Notes under the pieces: model-generated
The model's database searches: none
Seen by the model: only the letters and a program-made list of their open reading frames with translations
Told to the model about the DNA's origin: nothing
Made by a program: the position numbers and the translations under genes
Assembly (NCBI GenBank): GCA_950295325.1
Contig: OX485804.1
Location: 35,774,001-35,838,000 of the forward strand
Direction of reading: 5' to 3'
Length of the DNA stretch: 64,000 bases
DNA from: Polytrichum commune
Lineage: Eukaryota > Streptophyta > Polytrichopsida > Polytrichales > Polytrichaceae
Part shown: piece after piece, positions 1 through 12,202 of the stretch
Numbering within the stretch: the first letter of the stretch is position 1
Layout: every line of letters starts with the position of its first letter

Positions 1-2
1 CA

Positions 3-3000
3 TCAGAGAATTTGGAATCTGACCACTTGGATACTGAGGAGGACAGTGAATCCAAGACTCCTTGTGCCTCAGTGGAGATTAAGGAGTCATGTACAGCAAT
101 GACACAAACAGAAACTCAAATTCCTCGAGTGCACTCGTTTGCACCTGTTGAAGAGAGTACTGATATGGTTGTGAAAGGCCTACAAAATATGGTGAAACAG
201 TTGCAGCAGGATGTGGAGGAGCTGGAGGCAGAATCAATTCGTCTGACAGATGAAAACATTGACTTGCAGACCAAATTAGATTGTAGCAAAATAGAAATAA
301 TTCATAAAAACAAACTGGTTTCTGACCTGAAGGCTGACCATTCCTCTGAATCTTGGTCCCCTCGCTCCTTAACATCACATTACAACAGGTACGTGTCAGA
401 TTTGTGTTGGTCACTTACTGCTGGACTTGAATGTTTGTTTAAGCATTCAAGATGGACCTCATTTCAAATTAAGCTTCAGAACAGTATCCTTTTGGAGATA
501 ATAAGGGGCATGCACCATTGATAGGCTTATGGCATATGTCTATGTCCATGTCTTTATTTATTTTTGTATGAATCAAAGAGATTGAGATTATGTGTTATTT
601 CTGTCATTGGCCTCGTTTGGATCACCTGATGGTTGAGATTTAGTAACAGTCAGTGATGATGGCATCTCAGTAGTACATGTAATTTGCATGTTGTCGTTCC
701 ATGTCATGTATACGACTATGTGCTGTATGAATGTCAAAATCCTAAGTCCTTCCTATTTTAGCTGACGATTAGTCCATTTTGAATTAAAAACTCTGCTACA
801 TTCACAAGAAAAAGTAAGTGACCTATGTTGGCTGTATTCTCCTGTTTGAGGTGTTGTTGATAGTTATTCATTTTTGTGATTGTATGCCTCAGACGTGCAG
901 AGGTTGGCTCAGAATCTGGCGATGAAGGACGTGCACAGCTATTGGGGAGGGTTGCAAGTCTTGAGGGAGAACTTAGTAGGTTGAAGGAGGAACTAGCTCA
1001 ACTACTTGATGACAGAGAAGAAGATGAGAATACGATCCACCGCCTTCAAGTTGAGAATGAAGAACTTGAGAGAGCTTTGAGACATCTAGAAAGTGGTAAG
1101 CTGCATAAATCTGGTGCAGCGGAAGACCAGGAAGAAGCGAATGGTGACACAAGGTGTGAGCAGGGTTATTTGATCAAAACATTTCACTTATGCTTCTTCT
1201 TATACTTGTAATTTAACCCTTCAGATATCTTTGTCCCACTTTGCAGAGTCATGCCTCATATTTCTGTCTGTTCAGGTTGGGATACATCTTGCGATCTGGA
1301 CTGATTTAAAATCTGCAGGTTATTATTTTAAGGTTTGACTGCAATATGTAAAGGTTGTGAATTTGGTGATTTGTGGATGTTAAGGTTGCACAATGAAGAG
1401 CTGGAGAGCAAAAATCCGACACCCATGGCAATTGACCAGAGCAAGAGTGCTGCAGAGGTGGAGTACCTGTTGAAGCTCCTTGAAAGTGAGAAGTTGGACA
1501 AGGAGAGCATTAAATGTGATGCTGAGGAGAAAGCACAAGCAAGCCAAGGATTCCTGGATCATGCATTGAAAGACTTGGAGCTAACGAAGGAGCATCTGAA
1601 CACCCTTGTATATGACTTGAAGTATGCAGAGGAAAGATCTACAGAACTTGAGAATCTGAAGTGTGTTCTAGAGAACCAGTTGATAGAGCTCAGGGGAGAG
1701 AATATTAAATTGGCAAACCGTGTAACACTACTCGAATTAGAGCTGAAATTTATGACAGAGGAGCGGGATTCACATGAGGATGAGAGAGTTCGGCTTCAAG
1801 CTGTCTTGGATTCTACGACAGAACAGCACCAGGATCTTGCAAAGCAGTTGACGAATGATTTAGGTGAAAGGACCAAAGAGTACGAAGAACTAAAGAGTTC
1901 CCATCATGCTTTGGATCTTGAAGTTGTGCAACTGAGAAGAGAAATCGAAGAAGTGAGACAAGATCTTGAGCAACGCACGAAAGATTTTGAAAACACCCGT
2001 ACTGTGCTTGAGGAAAGCTTCCATGATGTGAGCAGAGATCACGGTACTGCGGTTGCGACCTCGGCTGCATTGCAAGCTCAAGTTGCTCAATTGCAGAGTG
2101 ACTTGGAGGATATGGAGATGAGATCCACAACTGCATCAAGAACTCTGTCCATGTTGAAGGAGTCGGAACAAATGCGGGCTGAAAGGACGGAAGAAGCTTT
2201 ACAACAGAATGCTGTTCTTCTAAAGGATAAAGATGCTTTAGAGAAATGTATTGCCGAGTTACGGTTGGTGCTGGAACATGAACGGAAACTTCATCAAGAG
2301 CCAAATGAAAGGGATGTTACCAATGGAAATAGAAACTCTTATTTAGAGAGCAGACAAGGAATACATGAGGTAAATTAGCTGTTCTGTGTTTCTCTCATGT
2401 TAAGTAAATTGGCTTTTATGTGTTTTTCTCCTAATTCGATCTTGCTGCTAAATAATATCCTGGATATAAAATCCATAGATAGGTGTTTAAGCATGGTTTC
2501 ATATCGATCTACGAAGAAGTGATGTTCATTCTCTTCAATGTGCTTTCTGCTTGATCTAATGTGACTTTTGAGTATCATGGATATAAGTTGCAAACCTGGC
2601 GGGTTTTTTTTAACTGCACACGTGCATTCACAGGGGCAGGCAAAATTGCATGATCAACAAGCTCAACAATTTGAGATGGAGGTAATAAATTATCCACCTC
2701 TGTTATGTTTTGCTCCTGATTCATTCATGTATCATGTTCAATACACTATAATATGATCCTTTATTGCTTTGGTATTAGCCCTTTAGCTCATGCATTGATT
2801 CAAACTCTGCCAGGAAGACGTGAAACACTACCTACATTGAAAGCATGAAGCATGAGTGTCAATGAGTCTATTCATGCACCTCTCTTCTAGATACTGCTAA
2901 AACTCACATATCTATAGTATGTTAGTATGCACATGTCTATATTCAAGTGATGGACAAGTGATGGGTTGGAGTCTGGACAAAGGATAACATCCATTATCTG

Positions 3001-4329
3001 CTCTCCAAACGCCTAGCCTCCAGGATGGTGGTCTGTCATTGCAATGGTAGTTAGTACAAATGTGGTGAAGTTCCTAATCATTATACAAATGTGGTGAAGC
3101 ATGTCACTGGCAGTATATCTATTTTAACCTAACTAGACATATTATGTGATTGATTATACCACATACACTGGAGTTCACTGGGGGTACACCAAAGAATGAA
3201 GGGTTGATAATATCTCTATATATGTTTACCTAATGTTTACTAATGCCATGTGTTCCAGGTCAATGAGAAGCTGGCAAGTAAGCTCCATGGTTACAAAGAA
3301 GCTGTCACTGGAAGAAACATGGTTGACAGAGTTGTATACTTAGAGATGGAATTATCTGAAGCGTTGGATGCAAACGACATGTACAAATTGCAGCTTCGAA
3401 GGTACAGTGAACCTCTTTTCAAACCAATTCCTATGCTTGCTGTAGTTTTAGTGAAGGTCTGTAGAGTAGTTTCCATTAAAAGCAGAAAATCAGCGATAGG
3501 TATGGAGAGGAGATTGAGAGGAAAACAAGCTGCACACATGTGCTTGTGTGCAGTTGGTTTCAGAAGGACAAATGGGCTGATGACTGATTAATTAGGGGCA
3601 CTTTACACTGTGGCGAAGTGCCATGGCCTTGAAACTCATCCAAGGGCTATAGCATGGAAATTGAAATTGACATTTGTCACCAGTCTCTCAACCCGAATGC
3701 TATTTCATTACCGACCTATTCGGGGGGGGGGGGGGCATTCTACACAATAATTAAATCAAGGGTTGTGAGATTTTGAGATAAATCAGATGTCATGGTCTCC
3801 AAGTTTTGTGTAAGACCCACCTCTTTGAGGTGGGCCTGATGCAAATCCTGTAGACTATGAAATGTACTGCATTGCATGGCATGTAGGACTCCATGTAAAA
3901 TTCTCATTCAATCAAACTTCATTGTCACTTCGGCCCTTAAGTGTAAAGTGAAGTAAAGTTAAATGGTCTTGGATATTTTTAGATCATAATGGTCACAGGC
4001 CCTCAAGCTCTATTGTGGAGTGCTCCTTAGTACAAGGCGTTTGTATGTTACTTGACAGAGGTGATGCTAACGAGTGGTACATGTGGAATGTTAGCAGTGC
4101 ATTATCTGAGCAACAGAATGTACACGCTGTGGCACTACAGAACTTTGGGGATGTTGACCAAGTTGTTAGTGACCTTGTGGGACTACGCACACGAGTCAAG
4201 CAATTGGAAGGCGAGTTGCGAGATATGCGGGAACGTTATTCTGCCATGAGTCTGCGATTTGCAGAAGTGGAAGTGGAGCGTGAGGAGCTTGTAATGACCA
4301 TACGCACCCTTCGGAATGGGCGGAAATGA
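3..4329 (+). CDS. Coiled-coil protein, C-terminal part (EEIG1/EHBP1 NT-C2, myosin-heavy-chain-related type), 5' truncated
   Basis: Six exons join in frame: 3-388, 893-1153, 1385-2369, 2634-2681, 3259-3401 and 4098-4329, giving at least 684 residues and a TGA stop at 4327-4329. Every junction uses GT-AG and the phases agree (2, 2, 0, 0, 2). The product is Glu/Lys/Leu-rich with long heptad-like stretches, so it should be an extended coiled coil. Its end (ELRDMRERYSAMSLRFAEVE, then a short LVMTIRTLRNGRK tail) resembles, from memory, the end of plant proteins that carry an N-terminal EEIG1/EHBP1 C2-like domain and are often called myosin heavy chain-related. That N-terminal domain would lie before base 1 and is not seen. 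The family is poorly characterised; membrane or cytoskeletal linkage is only an inference. The last acceptor (after 4097) and the exon 2 donor at 1154 are the least certain junctions. Exon 2 also offers a donor at 1096, but only 1154 keeps frame with exon 3. Confidence 0.78.
3595..3953. mobile_element. Possible MITE in the last intron of the coiled-coil gene
   Basis: Near-complementary ends face each other: GGGGCACTTTACACT followed by CGAAGTGCC from 3595, and CACTTCGGCCCTTAAG followed by TGTAAAGTG up to about 3950. They bracket roughly 360 bases with no coding potential inside a 696-nt intron (3402-4097), including a run of 14 G at about 3721-3734. Size, terminal inverted repeats and intronic position suit a non-autonomous DNA transposon. 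The superfamily cannot be set because no clear target duplication is visible. Confidence 0.4.
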
Positions 4330-6664
4330 TCACCATGGATTCGAGTGTTAACAGGACAAGAAAAGGGGTACTGTGAACCATTTGAAAATTGGCTTCAGTG
4401 CTTTATTGCTCAACATGTGTGCAACCCAAAAATCTGACATTTGATATGAGTACCAAATGGGAATGAAGTACCCTACATACTGTAAAATCACCTCATTAGT
4501 AGTAGTTTCCATCCCAATATTTACAATTATTTGAATAAAACATGCTTCATCTTGAGGCACAAATCAGCCTAGCTACAATGAGCTCAGTAAGAGGCTTGGT
4601 TGATGTAACTTTGTTCCAGTGCACATTTGCCATGTTGGAACCATCAAATCTAAAATTTGAAATGTCTTTCATCAGATATCCCAGTCTGGAAGAATCTAAA
4701 GTATTGTACTGATTTGGATCTCTTGTGATTACAGTGCATTTTAATGTATGACCAGAGCAATTAGAAAACCAAGATTACAACATGGCCATTGAACAACCGA
4801 AATGGCAGTTTGTTGTTAAACAATGGTGTGATAGCTAGTCAAAGAGCATTCCTAAAGTGTGGGCACACTGTTTTGTTACCATTGGGTTCTGAGGCCTTTT
4901 AAGGCATAACAACATATTTTTCCCTTCTTTTATTTATTATTTATTATTTAATTTAAAAATAAAAAATCTCAGAAATACCCATAGTCCACTGATTATTTGG
5001 TAGAGTAATGGAGGTTTACGCTGGGTAAATATTTTTAATGGGATTGAGACAATGTGCCAGCTCTCTTTGGGCTCGCTTTTTCTGGAAATGTTTAGGAGGT
5101 TAGAGCTATAACACACAATGGCATTGTGCCTTGCAATTCGTACGGTAGAAAAACTCAAGATGGTGAATGTCCACCATTGGTAGAATAATTCTTGTGTGGA
5201 CCCACAATGGTTAATTGTAAAAGTGGTGGCTCAAAGGGATGCAGTGATTGACCAGATAGATTATGTGATCACATTTGGGTGATGTTGAATATTGTGTACA
5301 TTTGTATGCAGAGTAGAATATTCTGATGCTCAAATTAGGGAGACTCTATTATTCAACTAGGGGGTTTGATGTACTTGCCTTTTTGGGATAATGTAACTAA
5401 TTATTTACATGGAATAAAATTATGAAACAGCTTGCAATTCTCATCATTTCCTCTACTCCATCTCTGAGAGAATGTTGCGCAAATTTCAAGCCACTTTTTC
5501 TGGCCGAATCATTTTATTTCACTGTTTTCCGTATATCTGCCTTAGACCTTTCAGACATTTTTTTGTGACAAATAATAAGTAGGGCAGGTATGTGCTTTCT
5601 CATTTACAGCATAGAGTTTAAATTTGGGAAGGGTCGGTGTTCGGAAAAGTTTTACTATTGCATTTGCATGTTTTAGACTTTCAGTATTTGAATACTTTCA
5701 GCATCTGAGGCCCATGGGGAGTTGAGAGTTCGTGATATATGAACACAAACATACATTTATTCTTCATTTGCGTTCTAGTATGAGCAAATTGAGTACGTAG
5801 TAGAAGTTCTATCCAGATTCCCATTTCATTGATTATAAGTTATCCCAAGTTGCAGAGTAGACAATCAGATGTACTTGAATCCCAAGCCACAAGAGGCAAG
5901 TACTTTTAATGTGCAGAAATAATCATGGGTTTCACCAACAAAATGGAGTTGTCCCTTCTTGCAACTTCACTTTGAGAGTCAACTGATGATCAGATTTTGG
6001 ACATTATACTTCATTGGTCCACTTGGTGTGGCTTGTGGTTTGTGTATATGTGGTGCCCACTTGGTGGATTGAATAGGTAATTTATAGGCCATCCACACTT
6101 ATTGGTATGAGCCATTAGTGAACAACTCTTCCCAACAGGGGTTATTTTTAGCTCCAATTTGGCAAGCGAGAGCCATTGGATGTAACCAATGTTGGTACAA
6201 CCCGTTTCACTAGTGGTCCATAGCAGTAGGTGTGGGTGGGCTATTAGGAATAATGAGCTGGTGGTTGGAGGATAGAACCACAAATAGTTTTAAGGTAGGC
6301 ACACTTATTTTGTTTTGTATCCTAAAACTAAGGGGTAAAGGTGGACAAAAAACATATTATGTCAAATGGTTTCCCCCAAATATGAATGAAGTTAAGCATA
6401 GCATGACCCATGTGCACATTTGGCAAGTCCATTGTGTAGCACGCTGTGACATAACTAAGTGAATGAAGGATTCAATTATATAGGCAAGGTCGTTGCCAAT
6501 TTTACACTTCAATGAACTCTATGTGGGCATGATTTTGACTTGCTAATCAATAACCTCAGGCTCATTGCATGTTTCTTATTCCACGAGAAGTGGGTGTAGA
6601 GAGAAACATCCGAATAATACACCCTCACATGGGTTGATGATGAATACCTTGTGGGTCATACTAA
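4330..6664. other. Intergenic stretch between coiled-coil gene and MITE
   Basis: This holds the presumed 3' UTR of the coiled-coil gene and then AT-rich DNA. I see no ORF with recognisable family features, no RNA gene and no clear repeat structure. Short ORFs on both strands (for example 6011-6283 minus) look like chance reading frames. Confidence 0.5.
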
Positions 6665-6970
6665 GGGCCAGTTCATACGAGGTGCCAAGTTCTAAGTCCC
6701 AAGTATGACATGGATGCTTACATGGCAACACTTTTGGGAGGTGAGGCTTGGGACTTATGTTGAGAGTTGGGTCAAGCAAAAAGTTAGACCCAACTCTCCT
6801 CTCAACAAGTCTTGTGAGTTTCTTGCATAAAATAATCAAGATCCGACTATCATGAGAATAAATCATATTCTAATGGTGTCTTGAGGCTCAAAAGTGGGGA
6901 CTTTGTCTCCGTGTCAAGACTTGGTAATGTGAGTGGGACTTGGGACTTGGGACCCCATGTAAACCGGCCC
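6665..6970 (+). mobile_element. Tourist/PIF-Harbinger-like MITE, copy 1 (306 bp)
   Basis: The element begins GGGCCAGTTCATACGAG and ends with the approximate inverse, TTGGGACCCCATGTAAACC followed by GGCCC. It is flanked on both sides by TAA (6662-6664 and 6971-6973), the 3-bp target preference of the PIF/Harbinger group. It has no ORF. Inside, around 6762-6810, lies a second inverted repeat (GAGAGTTGGGTC ... GACCCAACTCTC) that could fold into a hairpin. A diverged copy lies in opposite orientation at 17282-17655, which confirms a repeat family. Confidence 0.75.
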
Positions 6971-6973
6971 TAA

Positions 6974-7579
6974 ATGAGATGTATAGTGTTGGAGTGCAGT
7001 CTACAAGCCCCCCCCCCCCAGAAGCAGAGCCTACCACCGCGCTGTTCCCCACCCCATGCCCGTGCTGTCGGGATGGTTAGGTCCCTCGCCGGGAGGAAGG
7101 AGGGAGGGAGGGCCAGCGAGCCAGCCAAGTTAGAGAGAGAGGGTCCGGAGGGAGGGAGAATAGAAAGCAGTGTCCCCGTGGGATTTTGTGCATGGGTGCA
7201 CACCCTAAGATTTTTGTGGGTGCATGCCATTTGAAGGCGGGTGAGACGAGAGTCGCTTCAACGCATTCAGGTCACCGAGATACACTCTCGGATACCCGCC
7301 CATACGTGCTGCCCGATCAAAGGACGTCTTCTGTGTGTGTGAGTACACTCAACACCCACCCACCCATCCATCAAGCCTGGATGCTCGGGCGATGAAGGCG
7401 GGAATTGGCAGGCTAAGCTTTTGCTGCTGCTGTTGCTGCTGCTTGTGAGAGAAGCAAACAGGTGAACGCAAAGACACAGACGCAGACACAGTTACAGTCG
7501 GAGAGGGAGTTTGGTGAGAAATTGGTTTGTTGCAGGCAGGGAGACAAGAGTTGATGAGAAGGAGGAGGAAGCAAGGGTG
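6974..7579 (+). promoter_or_regulatory. Presumed promoter and 5' UTR of the THEP1-like gene
   Basis: Base composition changes sharply here to a GC- and purine-rich stretch, with a C run at about 7009-7019, GGGAGGGAGGG-type motifs near 7100-7155, and a CTG-type trinucleotide run at about 7419-7444. This sits just upstream of the ATG at 7580 and suits a CpG-richer plant promoter and 5' leader. No TATA box or transcription start can be fixed from sequence alone. Open frames on both strands here are low-complexity and not considered genes. Confidence 0.45.
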
Positions 7580-10500
7580 ATGGTAGGCGCTGACGCAGTC
7601 GTAGCAGCACATGGGGAAGTTGGCGATGGAGATCAAGCGGTCTCCTCCGCCATCAATGTCTTCGTCACGGGCCAGCCCGGTATGTATGACTTTACCTTAC
7701 CTCACCTTAACCCTTTTCCCTTAACTCCAGCATTTTTGCCTCTTCCCAGTTTCCAGGAGCTTAGGGCTCCTGGGAAGGTGTATGTCTGGAGCATTATTAT
7801 TGATGGATGGACATAATAGGTTCTTACTCTGCAAATGAGTGGTGAAGAGAGAGAAGGAAGGAAGGAAAACCTAGATGAAGCTTTGCTTGCAAGAAAAAAC
7901 CTAGATGAAGCTTGCAAGAAAAACCCTTGATTTTGTTTAATATTTATAAAAAAATTCTTCCCGCAATTGGTGCACCCATCATCACGATCATGACCATCTT
8001 CGTATATCCATGGCTGAGCCACAAGACCTTAACTGAACATGAATTGCCCTCCTAAAACCTTTTAAAGAGTGTTCATTGGAGGTTGATCATGTGTCTGGAA
8101 TTTTTCCTTTTATCAGCGTATATACACATGTGGAACAGCCCCTTTTCTGGACTTAAAAAACAAAATTATTTCCCAGAATGTTTAGGACCATGTTGCTGAC
8201 CTAAGCTATCAGATATATGGTCAAACTTTGTCATTTAATTTTTTTGAAAACTAAGCTACCGAGCCAATGAGGTATCGAGAAGAATTCAGTGTATTGTGTT
8301 TTATATTTTAGAGTTTGCCTTCTTTTTTCCCTTCCTTTGCATGCAACTAGAGATCAGTACTCTTGTTTTATGGTGAAGAGATTGTGGATGTTGTTTGTGG
8401 ACTGGATGTTTCCTGTTTTGCGGGGGGAGACAATTTCTACATCCAGGAAGTGCCACTAGCTTACCCTTACCTTCTAGGTTTTTAGTGGACTTGAAAGTCT
8501 GGTTCTGTTTGATCTTTGAATGTGAAATGGCATTGGTGGAGTCGCAGAATTTCTCGACATATAACAGTCAACAGAGAATCATGCAGGGACGTGATAACTT
8601 AGGACTGATTGAGGATGACGTGACTCACGTAGGTGCTAGGGAAGTGAGACTATTTTAAGGCTCGCTACTTAAACACAGGTGGGATCTGGGGAGTTTGTGC
8701 ACTTGTAATCATCCTGTTGTACTTGAAGGGAGGATGTTGCCTTACAGGAAATACTGGCCCTCTTCTATATTACCTTGTAATCAAAACAATGATGAGCAAA
8801 TGTGGGGATTACAGAAGATTGCTCAATGTAAAACTTGATGAATGCAGGCGTTTATTTTTTCTAGTCTGTGTTTCCAAAAACAATCTCTGTCGCAAGTCAA
8901 AGACTAATTGAACTTAATCACCCAAGTCCTATGGTTGTTGGGTTTGTAGAATTTCCACATGAGGTACACATTCTTGTGCATGACATGGGTTTTGAGGATT
9001 TTTTTCTCGAGTTCAGTCATTCAAATCAATTTCGAGTGAGGTTGTTTCTTAAGGATATTAACTGTTTCTCTCGGACATGTGGTTGGGAATCGGGTGTAAT
9101 TTGCAGGTGTGGGGAAAACATCGTAAGTTTTGCTTCCTTTGGCTTCACTAAGATGTAGTGTAGCATTTATGCCCATCTTCATTCAAACTCAACCAGAGTA
9201 TCTGGCCCTGTTAATAAATTACAATTAGCAGTCCTTCAATCTGGTTAAAGCAAGTGGGTCTATTGAAGTTGGACACCATCAACCTAGTGTATATTTGTAC
9301 TGGAGGTGTAGCTTATCAATCTAGGAATCAAAGTGAAGTAGACACTAAGTTGAGCAACTTATTATGTATGCATCCTTTTGAGTCATGAATATAGTCTATT
9401 GTGGGGTGTCTATATTATGTTGAAGCTCCTCTGGCCTTGAAAATCAGAATGTGTGTGTATTCTTGGTATTGTATGCTTCTTTTAGAGGGTAAGTGAGATT
9501 TATGGACAATTGCACAGGTAAATGAAGTTAATGAGAAATGAATTATGAATTGAAGTACTCCCTTGCAACAGACAATGAACACAGTATTTATGTAATATAT
9601 GGTATGTGTGATGCCAGGCTTGTGCTTAATGCGGTAAAAAAGTTACCAAAGGACGTGATAGCAGGTTTTTACACAATTGAGGCTCGCAATCCAAAGACTG
9701 GAGAGAAGATTGGCCTAGATATCGGTGTGTGAATTTTCTTACTATGTGGCAATAAGAATCCTACAAAGGAGCAATCTATGTTGTTTAATGTTGTTTTATC
9801 ATTCTACAGCATACTTTTGTTGCATGATCACTTTCTGTGTATCTATATTGTTTGCTTACAGTGACTGCATCAGCTGTATTTGTGAAGATCTCAGTATTTT
9901 GCAATTTCTGCCTATTAAGATGGTTCTGTATCACTTTGAATTTATAAGTTCTATTGACTTGTGCTGGGGCAGAAACAATTACAGGAGAGCGTGCACCACT
10001 TTCCAGATTAAGAAGAGGTTGTGGTCCCAAGGTGTGCTTGACTTTCTCTTTAGTTATGTTTGCCAACTCAAATTTGAGATCTTGGTATGGTGTTGGAATG
10101 TCTTTATTGAAGAGACTAGCTTGTAAGCTGTCATTTCACCACATTGTGTATACTGCACAGATTTTGACCAACCTGTTATATGTTTCTTGATTTGATTGAG
10201 TTTCTGTTCATGATAATTGTCAGGTGGGAAAGTACTATTTTGCTTTGGAGGCTTTTGAAAAAACAGTGCTTCCATTGCTAAGACCAAGCAAATCCATCAA
10301 ATTACATGTTATTGATGAGGTATAAGGATATCAACCTGGCACTTGTTCCATGCAAAGCCATGTGTCTTGTTTTCTTCAATTTGGATGATGTTCCAGAGAC
10401 TGTTAACTTGTATACTAATATTTGTAAGGTTATTGCGTAGGTAAGTATTGCATTCTTTTGATTTTCATCGTCCTTTCTAGGTGGATTTCAAATTGTTGTC

Positions 10501-12202
10501 TGTTGTTGTCACCTTATGGTCCTACTTCTGCGTGACTGTCTGTTGATATGTGAAATGTCGATTAAGACTTGATATTGTTCCAGTTCCCAGTTGCTCTTTT
10601 TAGTCGGTCTTTCCCTTCTTGCATAGTGGCAGTCGGTGATAACTCTAATGAAATGAAAATTGATTTTAAAGTCCAGGAAACCAAAAGAGAGCAGCAAAGA
10701 CATGGTGGTTGAGGCCTGCTATTGCCTTTGTATTTTGGTGGTCTTTGGATTGGTCAATGACTATGTGAACCAGCCTCCTTTATGATCTTTGGGACTGTAC
10801 ATTTAGTATTTTATTTGTACATGTTGTTGAGATGTAATTCAAAGTTTTGTTATCTTGCTCAGGTGGGGCGTATGGAAGTCCAAAGTGATCAGTTCAGAGC
10901 AGCATTGATGGATTTGCTTGCATCTCCTCAAGTGGCTGTAAGTTCTCGTGAAATTAATGAAGTTGTTCATAATAGATACGGTACAGTGGATTTTAAACTT
11001 GCGTAGCACTTGCTGATTGTGGTGGACTGGGTGTAGGTATTTGGGTCTCTCCCTGCGTGTAGGTATGGCCATGATTTGCCATTTGTGGAGGCCATCAAGC
11101 GCCGTCCTGACACAGGTACCTTGATAACATGATGAATACTTTAGGGGTTGACAAGAGATCATGGACAATCCCCTCCTTGAAAATGACAAGTAATTTTTAT
11201 ATTTTAAGCAGATCAAAATCAGAAACTATGAAGAAGCATCTAGTGTTTACTTATGAACTTGGCCTAGATATCTGCTGTAGACACTGATGGAACAATTTAT
11301 CAGACATATCTGAAAACTACTTATCTTTTTATCATTATATGGAATATGGCAGGAAGTGCATTTATGCATGTGATATTAAGTTAGTAACGATCATTTTAGA
11401 GTAGGCCAATTTTTTTCCTACACTCTTGTCTCATCCTATTCATGTCATGCTGGTTTGCATTTTGATTGGGTGCATAGTTGCTGCACTTGTAGAATGCATA
11501 GACAAACATTTTCACCAATGTGGGATTTTTTTGTGTGGTGTTTGCAGCAATATTGACATTGACAAAGTCGAATCGGGATGCAACTGCCCTACAAGTGGAA
11601 GACTTGTTAATGAATATAGTGGGGTCAGCTGAGAATTCGGTACCTATCTTGTCTTTAGATACTTCTGGCGCAGAGTCTTCACCAGTGTTTGCCTCTATGC
11701 CCGCCTCTGCAGATCTCTTTGTCCGATCAGAAGCTTCACATCATGTTGTTGAGGGTGAGTTCTCAATCTTGATTTGTGGTTCTTTTATAGCTGTTCCTGA
11801 TATTTCCAAACTTCTTCCAAGTCTTAAGCATCAGAAACACCTTTGTCAAACTGTTTGTATGAGCTTTATAGTGTAGATATTGTCATTCGTGGCAGGATCA
11901 GTTTCCCTTCTTCGGGCTGGTTGTTAAGATTACCGTAGAGGGTGTTCTCTTTCATCCTTACTAGTGGCGGAATGCAGTTTCCATGTGGGATCAAGTGCTT
12001 TTAGCCAATGTAGAAACGACATGTGGCAAAAGAGAAGGAAAAATAAGTATTTTGTCGGATTAGAGAGCTCTCTACGGCATACTATAAGAAGTTTGGTAGA
12101 CACAGTGATCTTATGTTTGAGTGTTGACAGCAGCACCTTTTTTTTTGTTTTGCAGAGGAGCCTCTTGAGAAGAGGAGGAAATTGTCTACAGAACTAATTT
12201 GA
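7580..12202 (+). CDS. THEP1-like nucleoside-triphosphatase (cancer-related NTPase / NTPCR family)
   Basis: Nine exons: 7580-7679, 9107-9122, 9618-9724, 9973-10031, 10224-10319, 10863-10937, 11037-11115, 11548-11754 and 12156-12202. They give 786 nt (261 aa) with consistent phases and GT-AG introns. The protein has a Walker A loop GQPGVGKTS (residues 31-39), then AGFYTIEARNPKTGEKIGLD, the family motif GERAPLSR (about 79-86), VGKYYFALEAFE (95-106), a Walker B-type HVIDEVGRME (about 122-131) and a final TLTKSNRD segment. Order and spacing match THEP1/NTPCR, P-loop NTPases that hydrolyse nucleoside triphosphates to diphosphates; the cellular role is poorly understood. The start is the first in-frame ATG before the P-loop strand. 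The known animal protein is about 190 aa; this one has a Ser-rich C-terminal extension ending in EKRRKLSTELI. Exon 2 is a 16-nt microexon. Family assignment is confident; the tail exons rest on phase and splice sites. Confidence 0.92.
9107..9122 (+). other. 16-nt microexon carrying the P-loop end of the THEP1-like gene
   Basis: The bases lie between a TTTGCAG acceptor and a GTAAGT donor. Joined to the CCC-G end of exon 1 and the G-CTT start of exon 3, they read VGKTS and complete the Walker A motif. Skipping the exon would shift the frame and remove the catalytic lysine. Introns on either side are 1427 and 495 nt. Confidence 0.85.

Noticed and set aside
1813-2304. 163-aa minus-strand ORF
   Set aside because: It is the antisense shadow of the long coiled-coil exon at 1385-2369.
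3721-3734. Homopolymer G/C runs (also near 7009, 55384 and 58003)
   Set aside because: Single homopolymer tracts without neighbouring G-runs in a quadruplex pattern; not evidence of function.
6970-7234. Overlapping 86-aa ORFs on both strands
   Set aside because: They arise from a C-run and purine-rich low-complexity promoter-like DNA; no protein features.
8395-9158. ORFs inside the first intron of the THEP1-like gene
   Set aside because: No splice phase links them to the gene model and no family motif is seen; the microexon lies in one of them in a different frame.
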